Of a stretch of 34,562 bases of DNA, positions 21,101-29,025 are shown one piece after another. The stretch covers positions 1 through 34,562 of IMG/VR virus record IMGVR_UViG_3300046820_002285; one strand, 5' to 3'. Source of the stretch: a virus. Position 1 is the first letter of the stretch, and every line of letters starts with the position of its first letter. The translations under genes and the position numbers were made by a program. The notes below the pieces were generated by a model. That model was given only the letters and a program-made list of their open reading frames with translations. It was not told the origin of the DNA and searched no databases.

Positions 21101-24100
21101 GTTATCCTCAATACTATATAGCTCATAATTCTGGAATATCTAAAATTACTGAAACATTTGATTATCTAGCTCCATCTCGTGCAAATTTAAATTGGTATTC
21201 TTACAATGGAACTATAGAATGTATTGATATTTTAAATCAATCTGGTAGTTCTTATGAATTGATTTATGCTGGGTCAGATAGAGGATTATATGTTTCTACT
21301 CAATCTCTTTGGGATAACACTTTAAGTTATGATAATTGGAAGAGGCCTTATAATCAATTCTTCTCCACTGATCAATTATCTATCTATGATGCATACACTC
21401 TTGAGGAAATTACATCTGGATATACTGTTAATGCCTCTAACCAATCTATAACTTTCGATGCAAACAGAAATCTTTGGGATGCTTTTGTATACGAGAGAGA
21501 ATATGTAGATTTTTATGTAGATTCTTGGACAGGCAATGGATCTTCTGTTGTAATTTATTATAAGGACAAACCATCTATTTATCCTTATACTTTAGATCCA
21601 ACTTTAGGTAAAATTTCTTTCTTATCTTCATTGTCAAAAGCTGATAAAAATTCTATTAAGATTACGATTTCAAGACCTGGAGCATATATATCTAATGTAG
21701 GAACTAATCCTCATGCAGAACAAATTAGAGCTTTTGTAATTGATGAAACTCCAGTAGCTAAACTTTCTAAAGATTTTAGCCCAGAAGATTTAAATATTTA
21801 TCTTGACAAACCTACAGCTCTTAATAGCTCAAATACATTAATCGAAATTAGATTATCTCCAACTATTAAAGAAATTTTTACAATTAGTGTTAATCCAGAA
21901 TCTTATGAAGTTACAATTCCTTACGCTAGGTCATCAAGTACTATTTATTTTTCTGGTTCTACTGTCCATGTAATTTCAACAAAGAATGTATTAGGAATTG
22001 AAGATTTTATTACATTAAATCAAAATAAACAGACATATCATTTGAGCTCTGTTGATAATGCAAATACTCTTCAGTTATCATTAAATATCCAATCTACTTT
22101 AGGTGATATTTTCAAGAACTTTGCAGAAAGCCCAACATTAGGAGAAGATGAAAGAGGTTTAGTCAAGACTCTATTAGCAAGTTCTTTAAACCCTAACATT
22201 TATGATACAAGAGCTTCAGATTCTAGTGCATATTCTGGAAATGAGCCAAATCTTTCTGAAAAAACTTATAATCCTAGAGTAATTTATTCTATTTATAATC
22301 CTTCAAAATCTGGTTCTAATATGAAAATTGGAACTGATGCCGGTGTCTGGAATTATGATGGAACTAAATGGGCTTTAGATTCTAATTTAAATGGTGCTTC
22401 ACGATCTTATTATCTTAAAAATATTGGCTCAACTTTAAGATTAGGTGCTGATAATGGACTTTGGAATAAAAATACTCTTTGGTCTCAATCAAGCTTATAT
22501 ACTCAGGCTCAATTCTCATTTGTATCAGGTTCATGGTTTGGAGGCACATTTGAGGCATTTGGTAAAGAAGATGGACTTGCTTTTGTTAGTGTTCCAAACA
22601 ATTCTACAACATTTACATCAGACCATTATGATTTAGTAGATAATAAAAATGTTTACGGATTATATAAAGATCAGTTCATTAGAATGTCAACTGATTCTCA
22701 AGGCAATAATATCCAAACAAAAGTAGATGCTCTTTATATATGTGCAGAAGATGGTTTATATGGAGTAACAAGTGGTAATAGAGGAACAGCATATTCTTCA
22801 CTTTTAGATGGCAGAGAAATGTTTGGAGGCTCTGTTTCTGTTAAGTTTTATGATATTTTTAGACCTTTAGCAACACCTCCTTCTACTAATGCACCAGTAC
22901 CAATGTTCATTCTCACATCTAATGGGCTTTTGAAAGTTAGAAACTGGAGATGGTGTGATCCTACAGAAAATGAATTAACTTTTGAAACAGAAAACACATT
23001 CTTATCTGATTTAAGTTGTAATTGTTACACTTTATATACATCGGCTGGAACTCCTGGTAAAAGCAAAATATTTATAGGTACAAACGATGGAGTCTATAGA
23101 TCTTTAAATGAGGGAAGTTCTTTTGAGAAATGTGAGAGAATTTTAGGCGGAAGAGTTAGCGTTTATTCTTTAGTAAACTTCTCATCTACATATACCGAAA
23201 ATTCTATAAGTGTAACAAAACAAGTAATTTTAGCAGGAACAGAATATGGTCTATGGTATTCGACTGATGATGGAGATACTTGGTATTTAACAGGTAATCC
23301 AAATGAATTTAATGCTTATCCTGTAGAGTTTTCTTCAACATTTAGCAATTCTTATTCACTTAATGCTGGATATCTTGCGCAAACATTTAAGCCTGTTTCT
23401 GGTCAAAATCAGGTAGTTAAAGTTTCTGGATATTTTGAATTAGCTGATCTTAAAAATAACCCTTTATATGAAGCATCTTTAAATAACACAATTACAGCTG
23501 CTATCTATTTAACTGATGGAAATGGAATTCCTACAACTCCTATAGCTTTATCAAACAGTACTACTATTAATAATTTGATTTCTAATGGATTCTATAATAC
23601 ATCAAATTCGATAGGGTCTATTATTTCTCAAGGATTTACAGGCAATTCTGGATTTATATTAGCTGGTTTCTCAAGCAATTCTATTACCAGCGATTTACTT
23701 CTTGCTAGAGATATCAAATACCCAGGCTTTTATAGTATTAATTTACCTGTTACATTACCTAATTCTACATCAGTATATGCTTTAGTATTACAAGAAAATA
23801 ATGTTGGAGGATTATCAGTAGTTAGATGGAAAAAATCTTCTGCGACTAATCCATACACTCTTGGAAGAACATATTCAAGTAATAATGGAACTTCTTGGTC
23901 AGCCTTAAATTCTGGAGACGATTTTTATTTCAAGGTTAATTTCACAGGAACAAATCAATATTCTGAAACTATTGAGACTGTTGGGAGAAATAATTCATTA
24001 AATACAAACAATTGGCTTCTTGGAGATAGCTTAGGAGTAATTGTTAACGACAGTGGATATTTAACAACAGATTTTAAATTTGCAATGTCTATGGTTATTG

Positions 24101-26847
24101 ATGATTCATATTCTATCCTTAATGCATTTGGAACATCATCTTTTGAGGCTGAAATTAATGGATTTATTGATAGAATTTATGATAGAACAGATTCAGTAAT
24201 AATCTCAACTTTATTCCCAAAAACATATACATCCCAGTATATTTTTAATAATAAAACCTTAGATAGAACAAATGGTTTTATCAATAATCGAACACAACTA
24301 AAATCTAACATATCAGCTCTTAGACAAAATGGAATTAGTAGCGCACTTTTAGAATCAATTAATGCTTCTATAACATCTATGAATCCAGAAGCTATTGTTG
24401 AAACTATTTTAAAAGTTAACGATGAAGCAAATAATCAGATAAGAGTTCAAGCTATTGTAGATTATTTAACTTCTATAAGCTCTCTTGGATTATCAGAATT
24501 AAAATATTGGTATTCTCAAACAGATTATCAAGAAAATTTAATACCAAAGACAGCTTTAAATATTAATCCTATTACATTGTCTTTAAATGGAATAGATACT
24601 TTCACATGGTCTACAGCAACATATCCATATATTGAAGTTAGCGTAAATGATGTAGTTCAATCATCTGGGTATAGTATTAATCCTTCTTTAGGCCAAATTA
24701 CATTCTCCACTCCTCTTCTCTTAACTGATATATTAAAAATCAGTTTAAGAGCAGATTGGGATGGTCAAGCAAATTCTATAAAATCTTCAGAAAATATTAG
24801 AACTTATTTTGTAACTAAATGGGCTAATTCTTACGTTCCTTTCTCGACTATTTTTGCAGATGGTAAGAATATTTCAGAGTACACAGCTGACGAAATTGTA
24901 ACAACTGCCGAATCTTCCTGGAATGATCTTGGTGTAGATGTTTATAGTTTCTTACTGGGCAAATCAAATGTAAATAAAGATCTTCAGACAATTGGTACAT
25001 CTAGAGGAAAAATTATTCATATTTCAACAGATGCTAATGCTCAAGATTTTGACACAACATTCGATTCTTTCTTGCATGGTGGAGTTAATAATCTCTTTAA
25101 AGCATCATGGACACGAAAGTTTGATTATGAGAATTTAACTTATGTATCGAAAGTTTATAGCGCATATGCTGCTCCTCTTTCAACAGTTAATAGCTCCTGC
25201 CTCGTTCAATATAGATATTCAAGCGATAGAAGAAATTATAGTTCCTGGATTACTTTAACTAATAATGTTGATAGCTTAGTAAACAGAGAAATTTTAGCAA
25301 TAGAATATAGAGTTATCCTTACAGATGGATGGAATGGCTCAGTACCAGTTAAACCATATATTACTGAGCTCTATCATGTAATTATTAATCCTTCTACAAG
25401 CTATGTCTTTACTTATCCGCAATCTATTAATGGGTCTTTATTTGAATATATTTTATCACCTAAGAGTTCAATTCCAGAAACTACTAAATTATCTTGGGGT
25501 ATTTGCAGAGGAGATTCTTTAGATTGGGCTGATTATTCGCCTATTATATCAAGAAGAAATGGTGTTCTTCCTAACAGACAAGAATCAATCTTATTTACAG
25601 ATGAAATTTCAAAATCTGGATTATCAACAAAAACTTCAGATTATTTAATATATCAAGTTTATGAAGAAAACGGTTCAAAAGCTAATTGGTCTACAACTGA
25701 TATTGTAACTGTTAGACTGGATGGAATTGCTACTTCTGATAGTGATGGTTACTATTCTGTTGATAATGTAAATGGATTAATCTATTTTAGTACTGAGAAG
25801 CCATCTACAGTAGTTGTAACGGTTGACATTACAACTCCTTCTGCAGTTTATAAATTAAATGGTGAATTAACAACTACTATAGATAATAGAACATATTATT
25901 TAAGCAATGGTAGATACCCAAGCGATTCAACTATAATTGTTCTTAAAAATAATTCTATTGTTCGTGGTGGATACTTTGAAAACAGAGAATCAGGCACTGT
26001 TACTTTCACACAAGAGCAAAATGATACAGATAGAATTACAGTTTATGTTGCTCCATCAGAAAAGTTTAGAGTAGGAATTCAAATTAAAAACTACACTAAT
26101 GTTTCCATAGGCTCTATACAGTTTGGTTTAACATACACTACTATCACTAACTCTGATCTTGAAAATTCTTTTGTAAATTCGCCAAGTCCTACAATTTATC
26201 CGGGAACATTGCAGTTATTGCCATCTATTCCTAATGTCAGCGAAAGACTTTACTTGGAATATAAATATGTTTCTGTTGATAATAATAAAGAACTAGATAC
26301 TAAGACAGAATGGTATAGATCTAGATCAAATGGTGCATATTTAAGGGTCAATGCATCTAATTCCATGCCAGATTATGATAATAGAACTGTTCAGAAGTTA
26401 AGTGATTTAAATTCATTATTTATATCAACAGACAAGGTTAAAGTTATAGTTAAGCCATCTGATGGAATTACTACTGGCATTTCTTATGAATCTAATATCG
26501 CCACTTTATTAGGGACTAGAAGACCATTTGTTTATGATGTAAGTATTGCTTGTGCTAATAAAACTACAGTCAGTGGTGTCAATTATGTCACAGAGGGTAC
26601 AGAATTAAAAGCAAGATATATTTTCAATGATGGAGAAGTTGGAAGTTCAAATATTATTTATGAAGGTCAAGAAACTTCTAATAGCATATCTTGGTTCTAT
26701 AATGATGAGCTTCAGCCAATTTCAACTAACGCAACACTCCCATCAAATTTAGTAGTCAAAGGTAAGACAATTTCATTTATTGTTAAACCCTATGATGGAT
26801 CTATGTATGGCGACCCCGTAAGATCTGAAGATATTACAGTTTCTTAA
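18163..26847 (+). CDS. Giant modular virion protein with vWA domain, 2894 aa
   Basis: The largest gene of the window. Its head (residues 1-90, about 197-320 and about 510-545) is homologous to that of the 1277-residue protein: IYK start, RVTSGYGIVD, HVHLG at 310-314, KLNSKRIAKLDH near 531-540. The head is interrupted by a VLVKNQ module (91-196) and by two Y-x-[IL]-N-P-x-x-G modules. The body has Asp-box/propeller-like blades (SSNNGIGW, FIGTNDGVYRSLNEG, STDDGDTWYLTG), a second VLVKNQ module (860-966), a jelly-roll module near 1730-1935, and a von Willebrand A domain near 1970-2265 with DxSxS at D1980-S1984. Further Y-x-N modules and Ig-like domains close the C-terminus. ATG follows the previous stop by 2 nt. 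It is likely a long fibre or baseplate appendage; receptor binding is inference. Confidence 0.75.
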   Translation: MSKRTSIYKYLYLELGDKWYPGYDYENMLTAENQLQGLYKFIGAGVIEGWEVTKLSDYILEQKSLITAWRNDPDSELGQRYLALGLRPDVQVRVASTGNIVSLSGLLTIDNITLVSGDKVLIKNQSTASQNGIYTVSAGSWTRSDELNTSVDFVSNFIVLVSEGNVYSDTVWVMSSPPISGVVVGSTNIYFEDAFKQVIRVTSGYGIVDLFSARTYETSYIRHQSESIYYVWADKSLCLNSEGICAIVSIDNEFYDTISEATYLADVTFTSDPTSGIATIYSIEYGDRRNNLKNLASALEDALNKAFYRHVHLGNSDTPSKILLSTQLILDCYAPTSSTIFDVKIQSDLPLAERNNFIWSSANYGLPEVRLNNIKLDESEYTLNPSIGRIFLKNSLETGNLLQLVLPLSSQKYLFPNTDETTSFSGVIKLTDGGTQTINNQTTYKTFSWSDLYYHTASVYLKDVLIDPKFYTINPNQGTIVFSLNLPSYSTYVLSDISLVIESLGREIQSKLSGKRVKEINASSFSRGKLNSKRIAKLDHVGQNRYKETAYTKPTLRLFSEGNKTVFYPEVISNDLQYNSKLYFLGSSKNLTSKSKIISTKTGLLQSSTYLDNSYLSSWNIDNGYIIDVQDEILKADDFSNYFKRIYVLSSNGKIYRSSNNGIGWSVIKSPIEGNNTVPVVINSFSVSSQWEEVEQGILLVKKWYTNIVIGTNFGAYYVRILEGQTEQDWVWTKITRIKDTNGSPTTFSSVNSILDMTLMSTTTDPETKITTKSFSNVLFIGANNGFYIGNYGEVQKYSSDVVKNIYWIQDGVANQNLNNIIWATDTAAWITQSAYYEATDTSTNWYQPLAITTPSYADCLVATVGNVNLTSGSTPQIVDGVTLANNNRILVKNQTNPIENGIYVCTNASSRIWTRSSDTFTSSKKVAILSGTANSSSEWILEKSSVGSFGTQPNYWKIFKFKVFENLSSTIKDIDKRAGYPQYYIAHNSGISKITETFDYLAPSRANLNWYSYNGTIECIDILNQSGSSYELIYAGSDRGLYVSTQSLWDNTLSYDNWKRPYNQFFSTDQLSIYDAYTLEEITSGYTVNASNQSITFDANRNLWDAFVYEREYVDFYVDSWTGNGSSVVIYYKDKPSIYPYTLDPTLGKISFLSSLSKADKNSIKITISRPGAYISNVGTNPHAEQIRAFVIDETPVAKLSKDFSPEDLNIYLDKPTALNSSNTLIEIRLSPTIKEIFTISVNPESYEVTIPYARSSSTIYFSGSTVHVISTKNVLGIEDFITLNQNKQTYHLSSVDNANTLQLSLNIQSTLGDIFKNFAESPTLGEDERGLVKTLLASSLNPNIYDTRASDSSAYSGNEPNLSEKTYNPRVIYSIYNPSKSGSNMKIGTDAGVWNYDGTKWALDSNLNGASRSYYLKNIGSTLRLGADNGLWNKNTLWSQSSLYTQAQFSFVSGSWFGGTFEAFGKEDGLAFVSVPNNSTTFTSDHYDLVDNKNVYGLYKDQFIRMSTDSQGNNIQTKVDALYICAEDGLYGVTSGNRGTAYSSLLDGREMFGGSVSVKFYDIFRPLATPPSTNAPVPMFILTSNGLLKVRNWRWCDPTENELTFETENTFLSDLSCNCYTLYTSAGTPGKSKIFIGTNDGVYRSLNEGSSFEKCERILGGRVSVYSLVNFSSTYTENSISVTKQVILAGTEYGLWYSTDDGDTWYLTGNPNEFNAYPVEFSSTFSNSYSLNAGYLAQTFKPVSGQNQVVKVSGYFELADLKNNPLYEASLNNTITAAIYLTDGNGIPTTPIALSNSTTINNLISNGFYNTSNSIGSIISQGFTGNSGFILAGFSSNSITSDLLLARDIKYPGFYSINLPVTLPNSTSVYALVLQENNVGGLSVVRWKKSSATNPYTLGRTYSSNNGTSWSALNSGDDFYFKVNFTGTNQYSETIETVGRNNSLNTNNWLLGDSLGVIVNDSGYLTTDFKFAMSMVIDDSYSILNAFGTSSFEAEINGFIDRIYDRTDSVIISTLFPKTYTSQYIFNNKTLDRTNGFINNRTQLKSNISALRQNGISSALLESINASITSMNPEAIVETILKVNDEANNQIRVQAIVDYLTSISSLGLSELKYWYSQTDYQENLIPKTALNINPITLSLNGIDTFTWSTATYPYIEVSVNDVVQSSGYSINPSLGQITFSTPLLLTDILKISLRADWDGQANSIKSSENIRTYFVTKWANSYVPFSTIFADGKNISEYTADEIVTTAESSWNDLGVDVYSFLLGKSNVNKDLQTIGTSRGKIIHISTDANAQDFDTTFDSFLHGGVNNLFKASWTRKFDYENLTYVSKVYSAYAAPLSTVNSSCLVQYRYSSDRRNYSSWITLTNNVDSLVNREILAIEYRVILTDGWNGSVPVKPYITELYHVIINPSTSYVFTYPQSINGSLFEYILSPKSSIPETTKLSWGICRGDSLDWADYSPIISRRNGVLPNRQESILFTDEISKSGLSTKTSDYLIYQVYEENGSKANWSTTDIVTVRLDGIATSDSDGYYSVDNVNGLIYFSTEKPSTVVVTVDITTPSAVYKLNGELTTTIDNRTYYLSNGRYPSDSTIIVLKNNSIVRGGYFENRESGTVTFTQEQNDTDRITVYVAPSEKFRVGIQIKNYTNVSIGSIQFGLTYTTITNSDLENSFVNSPSPTIYPGTLQLLPSIPNVSERLYLEYKYVSVDNNKELDTKTEWYRSRSNGAYLRVNASNSMPDYDNRTVQKLSDLNSLFISTDKVKVIVKPSDGITTGISYESNIATLLGTRRPFVYDVSIACANKTTVSGVNYVTEGTELKARYIFNDGEVGSSNIIYEGQETSNSISWFYNDELQPISTNATLPSNLVVKGKTISFIVKPYDGSMYGDPVRSEDITVS
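18433..18750 (+). repeat. VLVKNQ tail-fibre module, copy 3 (inside the shared head)
   Basis: Residues about 91-196 of the 2894-residue protein: VRVASTGNIVSLSGLLTIDN, GDKVLIKNQ, QNGIYTV, TVWVMSS. It splits the head that is contiguous in the 1277-residue protein, so it looks like a domain insertion. Confidence 0.8.
20740..21060 (+). repeat. VLVKNQ tail-fibre module, copy 4
   Basis: Residues about 860-966 of the 2894-residue protein: VATVGNVNLTSG, IVDGVTL, RILVKNQ, ENGIYVC, then EWILEKS. It lies within the propeller-like region. Confidence 0.8.
24070..24960 (+). other. Von Willebrand factor A domain split by a beta module
   Basis: MSMVIDDSYSI (DxSxS at D1980, S1982, S1984) is followed by an amphipathic helix and 'VIISTLFPK', then 'ISALRQNGISSALLESINASI' in the position of the usual GGT metal loop, with Ser2059/2060 in place of Thr. 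After a helical stretch and an inserted Y-x-I-N-P module (about 2157-2200) the domain resumes with STIFADGKN (D2233) and the 'LGVDVYSFLLGKSNVNKDLQTIG' ending typical of vWA. Metal-ion-dependent adhesion is the known role of this motif. Confidence 0.65.
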
Positions 26848-26871
26848 AAGTTATTCGTGTAAGGTTTCAAG

Positions 26872-26897
26872 AATAAATAATTAGTACACAATTGGAG
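26872..26897 (+). promoter_or_regulatory. Candidate promoter box and Shine-Dalgarno for the subtilase gene
   Basis: The 57-nt gap holds AATAAATA (26872-26879), one mismatch from the T4 late-promoter box TATAAATA, overlapping AATAAT (26876-26881), one mismatch from a sigma-70 -10 box. No good -35 is seen. GGAG at 26894-26897 is 7 nt from ATG 26905 and is the clearest ribosome-binding site in the first 27 kb. AT-rich DNA makes such boxes common, so the promoter part is weak. Confidence 0.35.
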
Positions 26898-26904
26898 ACT
26901 AAAA

Positions 26905-27819
26905 ATGGATAAAGAAATTCAGTTTATTCCAGATATTGAGATGCAGCCCATTCATGTAATGCAAACTTTAAGTCAAACTACTGACTGGGGCTTAATGCAA
27001 TCTAATATTCCTGGCGCTTGGGCTTACACTGAGGGTGAAGGAATTACAGTAGCTGTTCTTGATACAGGTGTTTGGGATCACTCCGATTTAAGAGATAATC
27101 TCCTTCCAGCTCTAAATTTTTCTGGCGAATCAGATGACAAGGATTGGAATGGCCATGGTAGTCACTGCGCTGGAATAATTGCTGCAGCCAATAATGATTT
27201 TGGTGTTGTAGGTGTTGCTCCTAAAGCTAAAATTCTTCCAGTTAAAGTTTTAGGTAATGGTGGCAATGGTTCTTATGATAATATTATTGCTGGAATTAAT
27301 GCTGCCGTTGATTGTAATGTAGACATAATTAGTATGTCTTTAGGTGCATCTTCTGCTCCTCCAGAACTTTACACAGCAATTAAAAGAGCTGCTGATGCTG
27401 GAATTATTTTAATTGCTGCAGCTGGTAACGATGCTGGAGCTGTTAACTACCCTGCGAGATTTGAAGAAGTTATTGCTGTTGCTGCTTTAGATGCAAGAGG
27501 AAATATGGCACATTTTTCGAGCCATGGTCCTGAAGTAGATGCTATTGCTCCTGGCGTAGATATTTATTCAACTTACAAAGATAACGGATATGCTAAATTA
27601 AATGGTACTTCACAAGCATGTCCATTTATAGCTGGAGTTTGTGCTTTGATGTTGGCATGGACGAGAAAAAATCCAAATCTGAAGCCTATCTGCGACTACA
27701 AGGATATGCTTCAGAGATTAGACGATGTTTCTTCGTTAGAATCTCAAAACATCACTGTTGGAAGAACTGGCGATTGGGGATTTGGAGTTCCTAAATACGC
27801 TAACATGAAATTTAATTAA
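26905..27819 (+). CDS. Intracellular-subtilisin-like serine protease (S8), 304 aa
   Basis: A subtilase with the full triad: Asp53 (VAVLDTGV), His84 (NGHGSHCAG) and Ser236 (NGTSQACP), plus the oxyanion Asn175 (AAAGNDAG). There is no signal peptide and no large inhibitor-type propeptide. The N-terminus, MDKEIQFIPDIEMQ, resembles that of Bacillus intracellular subtilisin, where a short extension with an L-I-P-Y/F motif blocks the active site until cleaved. Here the motif reads FIPD at residues 7-10. Length fits the intracellular subtilisin family (about 320). It would act in the host cytoplasm or inside the virion. It has its own ribosome-binding site and opens the protease-chaperone island. Possible roles are processing of virion proteins or degradation of host proteins; neither is shown by the sequence. 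Confidence 0.9.
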   Translation: MDKEIQFIPDIEMQPIHVMQTLSQTTDWGLMQSNIPGAWAYTEGEGITVAVLDTGVWDHSDLRDNLLPALNFSGESDDKDWNGHGSHCAGIIAAANNDFGVVGVAPKAKILPVKVLGNGGNGSYDNIIAGINAAVDCNVDIISMSLGASSAPPELYTAIKRAADAGIILIAAAGNDAGAVNYPARFEEVIAVAALDARGNMAHFSSHGPEVDAIAPGVDIYSTYKDNGYAKLNGTSQACPFIAGVCALMLAWTRKNPNLKPICDYKDMLQRLDDVSSLESQNITVGRTGDWGFGVPKYANMKFN

Positions 27820-27838
27820 GGGCTAAAAAAACAAAAAT

Positions 27839-27869
27839 GTCCTTCTCTACACACACAAAGGGAGAGGAC
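27839..27869 (+). promoter_or_regulatory. Hairpin sequestering the signal-peptidase ribosome-binding site
   Basis: GTCCT (27839-27843) pairs with AGGAC (27865-27869). After a bulged T, CTCT (27845-27848) pairs with GGAG (27861-27864), one pair being G-U. The 3' arm contains the Shine-Dalgarno GGGAGAGG, which lies immediately before ATG 27871. The loop is A/C-rich. Folding would mask the ribosome-binding site, so translation may depend on an upstream ribosome, temperature or a factor. Confidence 0.5.
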
Positions 27870-27870
27870 T

Positions 27871-28335
27871 ATGAAGCTTAAATTTATTTCGACTATGCTA
27901 CTTAGTTTGGCCTGTTTGCTATTAATTTACTACAGGCCATTCAGAGTAATTATTGTAAGGGGGAATTCAATGTATCCAACCTTACATCATGGTCAGATAT
28001 TAATTGGTTATAAAACTAAAGATATTGAAAGAAACGATATTGTTGTTTGTAATATTGAGGGTGAAGATGCGATTATAAAAAGAGTTAAGTATATTGGTGG
28101 TGATAGTTATGCATCTTTACTTGATTTCAAAAATACAAACGCAATTTTACTTGAAGGCTACGACACTAAAGAATTATTAGAGTTTAAAAAAGTCTACGGT
28201 TCTTTATTAACAATTACTAGAGTGCCAAAAAATCATTATTATGTATTGGGTGACAACACATTTCATTCTGATGATTCTAGAAGATTTGGTACTTTAACAT
28301 TTGATGAGATTGGGTATAAAATTTTAGGGTATTAA
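27871..28335 (+). CDS. Type I signal peptidase (S26), 154 aa
   Basis: It cleaves signal peptides of exported proteins at the outer face of the cytoplasmic membrane. One N-terminal membrane segment (residues about 5-21, FISTMLLSLACLLLIYY) anchors it. The nucleophile is Ser33 in GNSMYPTL and the general base is Lys70 in AIIKRV. The conserved box 'VLGDN' with 'SDDSRRFG' lies at 125-140. All family boxes are present, but the protein is shorter than Bacillus SipS (about 184 residues), so it is a minimal enzyme. It starts 51 nt after the subtilase gene with a strong but apparently masked Shine-Dalgarno. No neighbouring gene encodes an obvious exported preprotein, so its substrate is unclear: a host protein, a phage protein encoded elsewhere, or a virion component. 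Confidence 0.9.
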   Translation: MKLKFISTMLLSLACLLLIYYRPFRVIIVRGNSMYPTLHHGQILIGYKTKDIERNDIVVCNIEGEDAIIKRVKYIGGDSYASLLDFKNTNAILLEGYDTKELLEFKKVYGSLLTITRVPKNHYYVLGDNTFHSDDSRRFGTLTFDEIGYKILGY

Positions 28336-28339
28336 ATTT

Positions 28340-29017
28340 ATGTCGCTACATTTAGATGCAAATTTGGTTGAGATGTTTTTACGAGAAGCTCAAAATAAAG
28401 TTAATGATCCAATTAAGATTGTTATTCAAAATGCTATTGCAGCTTCATGTACTATTTTTGTCAAGGATGGTAAAGAACAATGGACTGGTAGTGGCTTCCA
28501 TATTGGTAATGGATTAATAGCCACTGCCTCGCACGTAGCTCCACCTAAACTTATCAACAATTATATGGGCTTACAAGTGAGTTTTGATGGCAAGAATTCA
28601 TTTGGAGCAAGAGTTTTAGATTCTCAACCCAATCTAGATGTAGCGATTCTTTATTGCGAAGATATTCCAGATTCAATTACTGCTGTTAATTTGGCAGATT
28701 CTGAAACTGCCGAGGTTGGAGATATCGTAGCTGCAATTGGTTCCCCAGAAGGATGGCATGACACTGCAACTGTTGGAAGAATATCTAATATTCATCAAAC
28801 TGTTCAAAATGCAGATTCTCCAGCTTGGTCAGATTTGATTTTTATTGATGCTGATATTCTTCAAGGTATATCTGGTGGAATGGTAATTGGCACTGATGGA
28901 TTAGTTTATGGATTAGTAATTGGTGTAACTGGTGAACATGCAGATATAGCTATTGGTGAAAATTCTGTTTGCCCATCTAACAAAATTAAATCTTTGCTCG
29001 AAAAAATTAATGTATAA
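28340..29017 (+). CDS. DegP/HtrA-like trypsin-fold serine protease, 225 aa
   Basis: A trypsin-like protease domain with His65 (LIATASHVA), Asp100 (NLDVAILY) and Ser178 (LQGISGGMV). The run IDADILQGISGG corresponds to the 'tDA.i.pGnSGGp' signature of HtrA/DegP enzymes. It has no PDZ domain, signal peptide or membrane anchor, so it is a bare cytosolic protease domain preceded by about 35 mostly helical residues. Start ATG is 4 nt after the signal-peptidase stop; AGGG at 28325-28328 is a rather distant ribosome-binding site, so coupling is likely. HtrA-type enzymes degrade or hold misfolded proteins, which fits the DnaJ gene 8 nt downstream. A virion-maturation protease is an alternative role. 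Confidence 0.85.
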   Translation: MSLHLDANLVEMFLREAQNKVNDPIKIVIQNAIAASCTIFVKDGKEQWTGSGFHIGNGLIATASHVAPPKLINNYMGLQVSFDGKNSFGARVLDSQPNLDVAILYCEDIPDSITAVNLADSETAEVGDIVAAIGSPEGWHDTATVGRISNIHQTVQNADSPAWSDLIFIDADILQGISGGMVIGTDGLVYGLVIGVTGEHADIAIGENSVCPSNKIKSLLEKINV

Positions 29018-29018
29018 T
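29013..29018 (+). promoter_or_regulatory. TATAAT box directly upstream of dnaJ
   Basis: A perfect -10 hexamer lies 7 nt before ATG 29026 and overlaps the stop of the protease gene. No purine-rich ribosome-binding site lies between it and the ATG. If used, transcription would start at about the ATG and give a leaderless mRNA. No convincing -35 sequence is seen 16-18 nt upstream. Confidence 0.4.
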
Positions 29019-29025
29019 ATGATAC

